Positions 1 through 9,453 of a DNA stretch of 64,000 nucleotides are shown here, piece by piece (the stretch's first letter is position 1; every line of letters begins with the position of its first letter). The DNA comes from Neomoorella stamsii. Its GTDB lineage: Bacteria > Bacillota > DSM-521 > Neomoorellales > Neomoorellaceae. The notes below the pieces were generated by a model, which worked only from the letters and a program-made list of their open reading frames with translations, was not told the origin of the DNA and made no database searches. A program made the translations under genes and the position numbers. The stretch spans positions 1 through 64,000 of the forward strand of contig NZ_PVXL01000050.1 in the NCBI RefSeq assembly GCF_002995805.1, written 5' to 3'.

Positions 1-33
1 AATTTCTTTTGCACCTCATTCATTCGGTTTCTC

Positions 34-92
34 GCCTCCTGGTTGGTTTGTTTGTTTTGGTCTATTATTTTTTTACCAGGAGGCTTTTTTAT
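34..92 (+). terminator. Rho-independent terminator with long loop
   Basis: GCCTCCTGGT (34-43) is exactly complementary to ACCAGGAGGC (75-84), and six T follow. The loop is about 31 nt, which is unusually long. It ends transcription coming from the gene left of the window, so a coding start inside it (position 43) is unlikely. Confidence 0.75.
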
Positions 93-168
93 TGGCAACA
101 CCTACCTTACATCATTACAGGAATGCTTTCACCTTAGACAACCCCCGTTGCATAGGATGGAGCAGGGG

Positions 169-606
169 GTGAGTGACGTGGGCTACCAGGCACCAGTAAT
201 CTTGCTGGCAGCTGTTGCTTTCCTGGCCCTGGCCTATGGGTGTTTCTGGTGGCGGCAAAAAGAATTAACCTTAGACTATCCCTGCCTGGCCCTCCTGGTG
301 GGTAACCAGGAAGAATTTCTAGAAGGCCTCTTGCTACGGTTTTGGTGGTGGTGCTACTGGTACGATTCGCCATGGAGGTTAGTGGTAATTACCGACGCTC
401 AGGCAAAGGCGACCCTTGCTATCTTGCGCCATTTTTTTTATCCCTATCCCTTTTTCCGGGTAATTTACGCCCGGGAAGAAGCACTTTTAACGATGGAATT
501 TACGGCCGGTGCTGGCGGGCTGCAGGCGCATTTTTTAGATATTCGAACAGAACAAGATTTTAACTCTGCCTGGACCAGGATCTACCGGACCTGCCTAAAA
601 AAATAA
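169..606 (+). CDS. Small membrane-anchored hypothetical protein
   Basis: I do not recognise this family. The reading frame is open from 43, but that start lies inside a terminator hairpin. A GTG at 169 or 178, just after a GGAGCAGGGGG stretch, is more plausible and gives a protein of about 145 residues. It starts with one hydrophobic helix (around LLAAVAFLALAYGCFWW), followed by a soluble domain rich in aromatic residues (FWWWCYWY). The pattern of one N-terminal anchor and a short cytoplasmic domain resembles small accessory proteins, but there is no motif to assign a role. It stands alone between a terminator and the GGDEF gene, which has its own ribosome binding site 70 nt later, so the two may be co-transcribed. 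Function is unknown. Confidence 0.55.
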   Translation: MSDVGYQAPVILLAAVAFLALAYGCFWWRQKELTLDYPCLALLVGNQEEFLEGLLLRFWWWCYWYDSPWRLVVITDAQAKATLAILRHFFYPYPFFRVIYAREEALLTMEFTAGAGGLQAHFLDIRTEQDFNSAWTRIYRTCLKK

Positions 607-677
607 ATTGACAGAAGGAAAAAATAACCCTGGTGGCGAAATAGACTGCAAGAGTCAAGTTTAAGGAGAGCGGATTC

Positions 678-1748
678 ATGGACGAAGGGCGCAGCCGGGA
701 GGGGTGGGTGGCAGGATTAACCCTGGCCGCAGGGGGAGTATTTTTAACCCTCGCAGGTCCATCGGGCCCGGCTGTCTGGTGGGGTTTAAGCTGGAGTATA
801 ATTAACGGCCTGGTGCTGGTAACCAGAACCTTTTTTAGGAGCCGGCAGGGACAGTTCTTCCTCCTGGGGGTCAACCTCGTCCTGGCCGGCAGCTGGTTAT
901 TTGTTGGGGGCGGGCCGGGTACCTCTTTTTTTCCTTTTTTGCTGCTTTTGCCCCTCCTGGTGCCCCTTTACCTGGGCCAGAAGCAGGTTGTTGCTGCAGG
1001 CCTGGTGATGGTTCTATTTCTTGGTCTGTACTGGTATATTAAGGCTGGATTGCCATTAAACAGTCATTCCCTGGCCCTCTGGGGAGGCTGGATTGCCCTG
1101 GCAGGCTTTTGCTTTCTTGCCTGGCTCAAAATACTCGCTGAAGCCCTTAAGGTATCTTCCCTGCAGGCTGAGGTGGACCACTGGCGCCGGGAATATAAAC
1201 TCTCCCGTTCCCAGCTGGCTGCTGTGGAGTTAATGGCCGTGACCGACGACCTGACCGGGGTTTTTAATTATCGCTATTTTGAGCAGAGCCTGGAGCGGTT
1301 GTTGAGTCCCCAGCACCAGCTGCGGTCCCTGGCTGTTTTAATGGTGGATATTGATCATTTCAAAGAAATCAACGACTCTTACGGCCATCTGGTTGGTAAC
1401 CGCGTGCTGAAGGAGATAGCGGCCATCTTGAAAGAACACACCCGGGAACAAGATATTGTCACCCGTTTCGGCGGGGAAGAATTCGCCATTATTTTGCCCG
1501 GTACTGACTACCGGGGAGCCCTCCAGGTGGCGGAAAGAATACGTCGGGCCGTAGCCGAACACACCTTCAACCGGGAAGGGCCGCCTGTCCACCTGACGAT
1601 AAGCACCGGGTTGGCTGTCTGGCCGGAAGATGGAGTCCAAAAAGAGGAACTGGTCTCGCGGGCCGATCTGGCCCTTTACCAGGCCAAGACCACGGGGCGC
1701 AACAGCGTATGCCCGTACCGGCTGCTCAAGGCTGATTCCGGGCCGTAA
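678..1748 (+). CDS. Membrane-bound diguanylate cyclase (GGDEF)
   Basis: Probably makes cyclic di-GMP from two GTP at the membrane. The first ~155 residues contain about five hydrophobic helices, with no recognisable extracellular sensor domain. A short coiled-coil linker leads to a GGDEF domain from about residue 190 (MAVTDDLTGVFNYRYF). The active-site signature is GGEEF at residues 265-269, a normal functional variant. An RxxD motif (R256-E-Q-D259) sits exactly five residues before it, which matches the inhibitory I-site that binds c-di-GMP, so product feedback is expected. AAGGAGAG lies upstream of the ATG. Length (356 aa) fits the family. It precedes the competence genes, but a shared role is not shown. 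The family assignment is firm; the input signal is unknown. Confidence 0.93.
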   Translation: MDEGRSREGWVAGLTLAAGGVFLTLAGPSGPAVWWGLSWSIINGLVLVTRTFFRSRQGQFFLLGVNLVLAGSWLFVGGGPGTSFFPFLLLLPLLVPLYLGQKQVVAAGLVMVLFLGLYWYIKAGLPLNSHSLALWGGWIALAGFCFLAWLKILAEALKVSSLQAEVDHWRREYKLSRSQLAAVELMAVTDDLTGVFNYRYFEQSLERLLSPQHQLRSLAVLMVDIDHFKEINDSYGHLVGNRVLKEIAAILKEHTREQDIVTRFGGEEFAIILPGTDYRGALQVAERIRRAVAEHTFNREGPPVHLTISTGLAVWPEDGVQKEELVSRADLALYQAKTTGRNSVCPYRLLKADSGP

Positions 1749-1829
1749 CCCTGGCTGGCCAGACAATGCCAGCCTGTGACAAAGCTATTTTCGGAGTCAC
1801 CTGAGGCTATCTTCGAGGGAGGGCCGGCC

Positions 1830-3635
1830 ATGACGGTGGAGGGGAGTTATGCCCCGGTTTTTTGCTGGCAAGGGTTTGTGTACTTAGCCTGGGGAGACCG
1901 GTCTGGCCGGGTGGGGATCAGCCATAATCCGGGCCTGGATCGTACCTTCTGGCTGCAGCGCGGCTGCCGGCAGTTTTCGTTGTTAACACCGCCATTACCC
2001 CTAGGTACGGCGGCTTTTTTATGCGACTGGCTGCAACGCCACCTTCCTTTAAAAGGAGAACCCCCGCTCCAGCAGGCTGCCGCCCTGGTAAACAGGGGCC
2101 GATTAAAATTAGGTCTACCGCCGTGGGAGGCTCCGGCCAACACCCTGCCCGAACCCAGGCCGGCGCCGGCGGCAGCAGAGCTGGTTCTGGTGCAAAAGTA
2201 CCTGGCGGGCCGGATCCTCTGGCGGGAAGAAATAGCCCTGGCCCTGGCGGAAAATAAAGCTGTAGTGAGTACCCCCCTGGAAGACCTCCTTCACTGGCTC
2301 TACCTGGCAGGGGAGGTAATCCTCCTGCCGGGAGTTGGTTATGAACCCAATGGTGAGCCCCGCTGCCGGCGTTGTGGCCAGGCCTCCAGGTTATTAAAGG
2401 TAGCTTGTGCTGCCTGCGGGAGTGGGGACTGCCTGGTGTGTGAAGGGTGCCTGGCCATGGGGCAGGCCCGCAGTTGCCGGCCTCTCTATGCCCGCCCCTG
2501 CCAGGCTCAGGCCGCCGCCCGGGGAAGGCCAGGCTTGGATACCCGTCCCCGGCTCAACTTTGCCTTGACACCGGCCCAGGTGGACGCCTACCGGGAAGCG
2601 GAAAGCTTTGTTTTCCAGGGAAAGGAAAAGGAGTGTTTACTCTGGGCCGCCTGCGGTGCCGGCAAAACGGAAGTGGCCTGCGGGGCTATTGCTGCCGCTT
2701 TAAGCCGGAGTAGAAACGTCCTTTATGCCTGCCCCCGCCGGGAGGTGATCCGGGAGCTAGAGGTACGGTTAACCTTTGCCTGGCCGCATTTCCGTATCCT
2801 GGCCCTTTATGGCGGGAGTCCCGGTAAATTTGGTGCAGCCGACCTCATCCTGGCTACCACTCACCAGGCGCTGCGTTTTTACCGCCGTTTTGACCTGGTA
2901 ATCCTGGATGAAGTCGATGCCTTTCCCCTGTCCGAAGACCCCATGCTTTATTATGCGGTTGCCAGGGCCCGCCGGGAAGACGGCCAGACTCTGTTTCTTA
3001 CGGCTACCCCGCCGCCGGGGCTGGTAGCCAGGGTGAGACGCCGGCAGGTAAAGGTAATTTACCTGCCGGCCAGGCACCACGGCCATCCCCTGCCGGTACC
3101 GGAGATCCTCCGGGACCCTTTTTTAAGCCGGCCAGGCGCAAAACGCCTCCCCCGCTCCCTGGTTAATTGTTTGGACCTGACCCTGGCGGAAGAGGTCCAG
3201 CTCATTATCTTTGTCCCGGCTGTTAAACTGGTGGAGGAAGTAGTTGCCTGGCTCTTACAGGAACGGCCGGGACCGGACCCAAACCGGCCCTGGGTACAGG
3301 GTTGTTTTGCCGCCCACCCCCGGCGGGATGAAATTATCGCCGCCTTTCGCCGGGAGGAGTTTCCCGTGCTGGTAACGACTACCGTTATGGAGCGGGGGAT
3401 TACCATTCCCCGCCTCAATGTCCTGGTCCTCTATGCCGATGAAGAAAGGGTTTTTACCGCCAATACCCTGATCCAGATGGCCGGGCGGGCCGGGCGTTCG
3501 CCGGCCTACCCCAGCGGCCGGGTATGGTTTCTGGCCAGCCGTATCAGCCCGGCCATGGCCGGGGCCCGCCGCCAGATCCAGGAATTCAACGATCTCGCCC
3601 GCCGGCGGGGATACTTGCTGGTAAGGGAGAAGTGA
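1830..3635 (+). CDS. comFA: ComFA, DNA-uptake ATPase/helicase
   Basis: Late-competence ATPase of the ComF operon that powers uptake of transforming DNA at the cytoplasmic face. The frame is open from a GTG at 1776, but the ATG at 1830 is preceded by GAGGGAGG and is preferred (601 aa). The N-terminal half is poorly conserved and ends in a cysteine cluster (CRRCG, CAACG, CLVCEGC) that fits the four-cysteine zinc finger of ComFA. The helicase core follows: Walker A ACGAGKT with K279, a DEVD Walker B box, TATPPP (motif III) and QMAGRAGRS (motif VI). The stop is 13 nt before comFC, so the two form an operon as in other Firmicutes. Family recognition is strong. Whether this organism is transformable cannot be judged from here. 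Confidence 0.9.
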   Translation: MTVEGSYAPVFCWQGFVYLAWGDRSGRVGISHNPGLDRTFWLQRGCRQFSLLTPPLPLGTAAFLCDWLQRHLPLKGEPPLQQAAALVNRGRLKLGLPPWEAPANTLPEPRPAPAAAELVLVQKYLAGRILWREEIALALAENKAVVSTPLEDLLHWLYLAGEVILLPGVGYEPNGEPRCRRCGQASRLLKVACAACGSGDCLVCEGCLAMGQARSCRPLYARPCQAQAAARGRPGLDTRPRLNFALTPAQVDAYREAESFVFQGKEKECLLWAACGAGKTEVACGAIAAALSRSRNVLYACPRREVIRELEVRLTFAWPHFRILALYGGSPGKFGAADLILATTHQALRFYRRFDLVILDEVDAFPLSEDPMLYYAVARARREDGQTLFLTATPPPGLVARVRRRQVKVIYLPARHHGHPLPVPEILRDPFLSRPGAKRLPRSLVNCLDLTLAEEVQLIIFVPAVKLVEEVVAWLLQERPGPDPNRPWVQGCFAAHPRRDEIIAAFRREEFPVLVTTTVMERGITIPRLNVLVLYADEERVFTANTLIQMAGRAGRSPAYPSGRVWFLASRISPAMAGARRQIQEFNDLARRRGYLLVREK

Positions 3636-3648
3636 GAGGGGGCGCGTT

Positions 3649-4374
3649 ATGCTTCTCTCCTGGCTTTTTCCCCGGGGTAAAGCCTGTGCCTGGTGCGGCC
3701 GGCCGGTGCACCAGGGGTTCTTTTGTACCAGCTGCCGGCAGCAGCTCCAGGCCTGGCAGCAGCACTACCATCCCTGCCTTTACTGCGGCCGCCTCCTGCC
3801 CCTGGGGAAGCAGGCAGTATGCAGCCAGTGCCGGGAGGAATTGCCTCCCTTCTACAAAGCCCGTGCCGTGGGCCCTTACCAGGGGTTATTAAAAGAAATG
3901 ATCTGGGCCCTCAAGTACCAGGGCCGCCGCTCCCTGGCCAACCCCCTGGGACACCTTTTAGCCGGGGTAGTTGTCAGGGAATTGGGGCCGGGGCGTCCCG
4001 ACCTGGTAATCCCGGTCCCCCTCACCAGCACCCGCCTGCGGGTGCGGACCTTTAACCAGGCTGAACTCCTGGCCCTGGCCCTGGGGCAGGAACTGGGCCT
4101 GCCGGTGAATGGGGAGGTAATGTTCAGGGTCAGGGAAACGGCGCCCCAGGTCAACCTTTCCCGGCGCTCCAGGTGGCAGAATTTAGGCGGCGCTTTCCAG
4201 GTAACAGCACCGGGTAAAATAACAGGGCGCCGTTTGCTCCTGGTGGACGATGTCCTGACTACGGGGGCAACGGCCAGCGCCTGTACCCATGCCCTGCTGG
4301 CTGCCGGAGCGGCTGGTGTGGCTGTAGTTACCCTGGCTACGGGTATCGAAAATCTTCCCTGCTTTTCAGCATAA
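3649..4374 (+). CDS. comFC: ComFC, phosphoribosyltransferase-fold competence protein
   Basis: Partner of ComFA in natural transformation. It has a double zinc-finger N-terminus (CAWC…CTSC and CLYC…CSQC, roughly residues 15-65) followed by a type I phosphoribosyltransferase domain. The PRPP-loop signature is LLLVDDVLTTGATAS near residue 200. ComFC/GntX proteins keep this fold, but their substrate is not established. Length (241 aa) matches the family. The ATG follows GAGAGGGGGCG 13 nt after the comFA stop. No third com gene follows; the operon ends in a 278-nt spacer that holds DnaA boxes. Confidence 0.9.
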   Translation: MLLSWLFPRGKACAWCGRPVHQGFFCTSCRQQLQAWQQHYHPCLYCGRLLPLGKQAVCSQCREELPPFYKARAVGPYQGLLKEMIWALKYQGRRSLANPLGHLLAGVVVRELGPGRPDLVIPVPLTSTRLRVRTFNQAELLALALGQELGLPVNGEVMFRVRETAPQVNLSRRSRWQNLGGAFQVTAPGKITGRRLLLVDDVLTTGATASACTHALLAAGAAGVAVVTLATGIENLPCFSA

Positions 4375-4424
4375 ATAGCCATAGCGAATACCTGTATCGA
4401 CAAAATTTTAGGCCTTCCACATTT

Positions 4425-4485
4425 CCATCCACAGTTCCAGGGCAGGGATTGCAACTTATTAACAGGGTTATCCACTTTATCCACA
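4425..4485 (+). promoter_or_regulatory. DnaA-box cluster
   Basis: TTATCCACA (4477-4485) is a perfect 9-mer DnaA box, and TTATCCACT (4468-4476) directly abuts it upstream in the same orientation. A weaker CCATCCACA lies at 4425-4433, with a similar ending. The group is about 80 nt upstream of the csp promoter. DnaA binding is inferred from the consensus only. It may be a regulatory or DnaA-titrating site; no origin genes are nearby. Confidence 0.55.
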
Positions 4486-4562
4486 GGTTTGGGGACTAAA
4501 AAACAAGCTTACGAAGGCTGTTTTCGACAACCAAAATCTGGCATTTTCTGTTTAAGAATGAT

Positions 4563-4591
4563 TTGACAGCCAACTTTAACCATGATAAGAT
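4563..4591 (+). promoter_or_regulatory. Sigma-A promoter of the cold-shock gene
   Basis: TTGACA (4563-4568), a 17-nt spacer and TAAGAT (4586-4591) form a good housekeeping promoter. It gives a 5' leader of roughly 55 nt before the csp start, a place where cold-shock mRNAs often carry regulation. Confidence 0.65.
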
Positions 4592-4652
4592 GAAATTGCT
4601 TGAGGGTGTTCCCGGCCCCAAGGGAGAATTTTTTAGGAGGAATGTTGACAAG

Positions 4653-4850
4653 ATGTTGGGCAAGGTTAAATGGTTTAGCCCGGAGAAGGGTTACGGTTTT
4701 ATTGAGAAGGAAGACGGCAAGGACGTCTTCGTACACTTCTCCGCCATCCAGGGTGAAGGTTTTAAAACCCTGGCTGAGGGTCAAGCGGTGGAATTTGACA
4801 TTGTCGAAGGACCTCGCGGTCCCCAAGCAGCAAATGTGATTAAACTGTAG
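4653..4850 (+). CDS. Cold-shock domain protein (Csp family)
   Basis: Small single-stranded nucleic-acid binding protein of 65 aa, an RNA chaperone of the CspA/CspB type. It begins [21 protein letters not shown] and carries both RNP motifs: KGYGFIE (RNP1) and DVFVHFSAI (RNP2). The frame continues upstream to 4563, but that would overlap the promoter. AGGAGG at 4635-4640 lies 12 nt before the ATG, longer than usual, and no closer in-frame start exists. A GC-rich hairpin follows. It is transcribed alone between comFC and hpf. Confidence 0.9.
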   Translation: MLGKVKWFSPEKGYGFIEKEDGKDVFVHFSAIQGEGFKTLAEGQAVEFDIVEGPRGPQAANVIKL

Positions 4851-4857
4851 CCTACCA

Positions 4858-4887
4858 GGCCCCGGCTTGTGCCGGGGCCTTGCTGGT
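4858..4887 (+). terminator. Terminator after the cold-shock gene
   Basis: GGCCCCGGC (4858-4866), TTGT loop, GCCGGGGCC (4871-4879). The stem extends outward through CCAG/CTGG with small bulges. The following T-tract is short and interrupted, so termination may be partial. Confidence 0.6.
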
Positions 4888-4904
4888 ATTTTAAAGGGCA
4901 GGAG

Positions 4905-4931
4905 GCAGGAATTTGCCCTTCTGTGGGGAAT
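4905..4931 (+). promoter_or_regulatory. Sigma-H type promoter of hpf
   Basis: GCAGGAATT (4905-4913), an 11-nt spacer and GGGGAAT (4925-4931) match the Bacillus sigma-H consensus RnAGGAwWW-N11/12-RnnGAAT at every defined position. It lies 38 nt before the hpf start. In B. subtilis the hpf homologue yvyD is known to be read by sigma-H and sigma-B, so the site fits the gene it precedes. The match was made by eye. Confidence 0.65.
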
Positions 4932-4968
4932 AATATATAAACGGAGCAGAAAGGAGTGCTTTAAAGGA

Positions 4969-5493
4969 ATGGAAATCATCATCCGCGGCAAAAACCTTCC
5001 AGTAACCGAGGCTTTAAAACAGTATATAGAAAAAAGGTTGAGCAAAATTGAACGGTACCTGGAAGGAGTGGATGAGGTCCAGGTTAATCTATCTGTTAAT
5101 CGTGACTCCCATGTTGTCGAAGTGACCATTCCCCTCAACGGCTACCTGCTGCGGGGTGAAGAGGCCACCGGTGACATGTACGGGTCTGTTGACCTGGTAG
5201 TAGAAAAGCTGGAAAAGCAAATTGCCAAATATAAAACCAGGCTGGCCAGGAAGCTGAAGAACGGTACCTTAAAGGAACTGGTAGCCGAAAATCCTGAAGA
5301 AGCCACTCCGGAACCGAAATTAATCAGGACCAAGCGTTTTCCCATCAAGCCCATGCCGGTGGAAGAAGCTATCCTGCAAATGAACTTGCTGGGACATAAT
5401 TTCTTTGTCTTTTCCAATGCGGAAACGGAAGAGGTTAACGTCCTTTACCGCCGCCGTGATGGTAACTACGGTTTAATTGAGCCGGAATATTAA
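4969..5493 (+). CDS. hpf: Long-form ribosome hibernation promoting factor
   Basis: Dimerises 70S ribosomes into inactive 100S particles in stationary phase or stress. The N-terminal RaiA/HPF domain (residues 1-100, MEIIIRGKNLPVTEALKQYI) binds the decoding region. A linker leads to a C-terminal dimerisation domain (about residues 118-174, KRFPIKPMPVEEAILQM…FFVFSNAETEEVNVLYRR), which defines the long form of Gram-positive bacteria. The ATG at 4969 is chosen because the domain begins there; the frame is open from 4867, but that start would lie in the csp terminator. AAGGAG is 12 nt upstream. Length is 174 aa. A sigma-H type promoter precedes it and a terminator follows, so it is monocistronic and probably induced at entry into stationary phase. 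Confidence 0.93.
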   Translation: MEIIIRGKNLPVTEALKQYIEKRLSKIERYLEGVDEVQVNLSVNRDSHVVEVTIPLNGYLLRGEEATGDMYGSVDLVVEKLEKQIAKYKTRLARKLKNGTLKELVAENPEEATPEPKLIRTKRFPIKPMPVEEAILQMNLLGHNFFVFSNAETEEVNVLYRRRDGNYGLIEPEY

Positions 5494-5524
5494 TACAACA
5501 ACAAAAGATATTTGGAGATTTTGG

Positions 5525-5561
5525 GAGATACTGGTCGCGATTCGCCTGTATCTCTCTTTTT
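5525..5561 (+). terminator. Terminator of hpf
   Basis: GAGATAC (5525-5531) pairs with GTATCTC (5548-5554) around a 16-nt loop. A pyrimidine run of mostly T follows. Confidence 0.7.
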
Positions 5562-5641
5562 TTGCCCATATTTTATTCCTGTTTAGCAGGGAATTTTATC
5601 CTTGTCCGCGAATATAGACCAGAAAACTGAGAGAGAGAAAG

Positions 5642-6340
5642 GTGAGGGGGTTGCCGGAGTCGAAACGGGAACCGGGGGTTGCCGATTATGAAAAGGTAAT
5701 CTGCCAGATAAAAGATGTCCTGGGGGCGCGGTTAGTAACAGCTCCTGATGGGAGTATCAGCGAAATACATATCATGGCCGGTAGTAACCGTAATCCCAAG
5801 CAAATTGTCCGCGACGTGGAATCGGCCCTTCTTATTCAACTGGGAATTACTGTTGACCATAAAAAGATCAGCGTGGTCCAGGTACAGGGCCAGGAGTTAA
5901 CAGGAGAAGTGGCTGAAGATAAGGCCCTTTACCGGTCCACCTGTATGCCCCTGCGCCTGGTGAGCCTTAACCTCTATACCCGGGGCCTAGAGGCCGAAGC
6001 TACAGTCGAACTGGAAGCCGGACTTAGTGGTACTATCTACCAGGGGTATGCCTGCGGGCCCAATACGCCGGAGCGCCACCTCTGGCTGGTGGCAGATGCT
6101 ACCCTGAATGCCGTTGAAAAATATAGCTGCGGCATCTGGAATCTGGCCCTGGAAGACCTGGTGCTGGTGGAAGTAGCCCACCGCCGGGCCGCCCTCTGCG
6201 TTATTGTTTTAGTCAGCCAGGCAGGATACGAATACCTGGCCGGTGTAGCCCTGGTTAAAGGTGATGACCGCCAGGCTGCCGCTCAGGCCGTCCTTAGAGC
6301 CCTTAACTGTCGCTCCTGTGTATACGGGTCAGCAGGGTAA
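5642..6340 (+). CDS. Conserved-looking hypothetical protein upstream of secA
   Basis: I do not recognise a named family. The first ~80 residues look like an independent domain (VADYEKVICQIKDVLGARLV, then EIHIMAGSNRNPKQIVRDVE and ALLIQLGITVDHKKISVVQV). The remainder (about 100-232) reads like an alpha/beta fold with repeated hydrophobic strands. There is no signal peptide, membrane helix or metal motif. The start is uncertain: GTG at 5642, or TTG at 5651 with AAAGGTGA closely upstream. It is single, flanked by the hpf terminator and the secA promoter. The orderly, ungapped sequence and normal codon use suggest a real, conserved gene, but I can assign no function. Confidence 0.75.
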   Translation: MRGLPESKREPGVADYEKVICQIKDVLGARLVTAPDGSISEIHIMAGSNRNPKQIVRDVESALLIQLGITVDHKKISVVQVQGQELTGEVAEDKALYRSTCMPLRLVSLNLYTRGLEAEATVELEAGLSGTIYQGYACGPNTPERHLWLVADATLNAVEKYSCGIWNLALEDLVLVEVAHRRAALCVIVLVSQAGYEYLAGVALVKGDDRQAAAQAVLRALNCRSCVYGSAG

Positions 6341-6368
6341 AAATTCTAAAGGTAAGGCAAAACCTCAA

Positions 6369-6397
6369 TTGCTCCTGGCCCTGATTCGTGTTAAAAT
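6369..6397 (+). promoter_or_regulatory. Promoter of secA
   Basis: TTGCTC (6369-6374), 17-nt spacer, TAAAAT (6392-6397). The -10 has five of six consensus bases. The start of transcription would fall just upstream of the leader hairpin. Confidence 0.55.
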
Positions 6398-6425
6398 ATA
6401 GGCGATAAGGTTTATCCTTTTAAGG

Positions 6426-6449
6426 AAAGGAACCGGCACGGTTCCTTTT
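6426..6449 (+). promoter_or_regulatory. Hairpin in the secA leader, possible attenuator
   Basis: AAAGGAACCG (6426-6435), GCA loop, CGGTTCCTTT (6439-6448): a perfect 10-bp stem ending in a short T run. It lies between the promoter and the secA ribosome binding site (GAGGTGA at 6455). It could attenuate transcription or terminate read-through. Confidence 0.5.
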
Positions 6450-6469
6450 ATATTGAGGTGATAAAAGTA

Positions 6470-9157
<2,688 letters not shown>

Positions 9158-9200
9158 GGGGAAACCTTTTATAGTGGCTAATGCCTACGCTGGGAACAAT

Positions 9201-9438
9201 GAAAATTAGGGCTAGCTTTAGTTTGGAGCGAGCGACTTGGCCCGAGTGGCAAAGCGGCCGCAGGCTGTGCCGGAGAGCGAGGGCGGGGCCGAGGACAGCG
9301 AGGCCTTCGGCCGGCCTCTGAGGCATGGATGCCGAATAGGCCGGGAACCCCGCCCGAGCCGAAGGCTGAGCCTTAGGCCGCTCCGCGAGGGTCAGGGAGC
9401 GAGCGAAAACAAAGCTAGCCAGCAAAGAAGCTATTTTT
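9201..9438 (+). repeat. Structured intergenic element, copy 1
   Basis: A ~238-bp non-coding element found twice in the window (second copy 57044-57280), same orientation, both between genes. It can fold into a branched structure: outer helix GGCTAGCTTT (9210-9219) with AAAGCTAGCC (9411-9420); TGGCCC (9238-9243) with GGGTCA (9389-9394); AGCGGCC (9253-9259) with GGCCGCT (9376-9382); GGGCGGGG (9281-9288) with CCCCGCCC (9348-9355). GGAGCGAGCGA-like direct repeats face each other inside the outer helix (9225 and 9396 areas). The first three helices differ in sequence from copy 2 yet remain paired. It ends 16 nt before the prfB start. Could be a structured RNA or a small mobile element. The short open frame across it is not a real gene. 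Confidence 0.75.
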
Positions 9439-9453
9439 GGGGAGTGATTTACC

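Noticed and set aside
43-168. Upstream extension of the first gene to 43
   Set aside because: The extension would start inside a perfect terminator stem.
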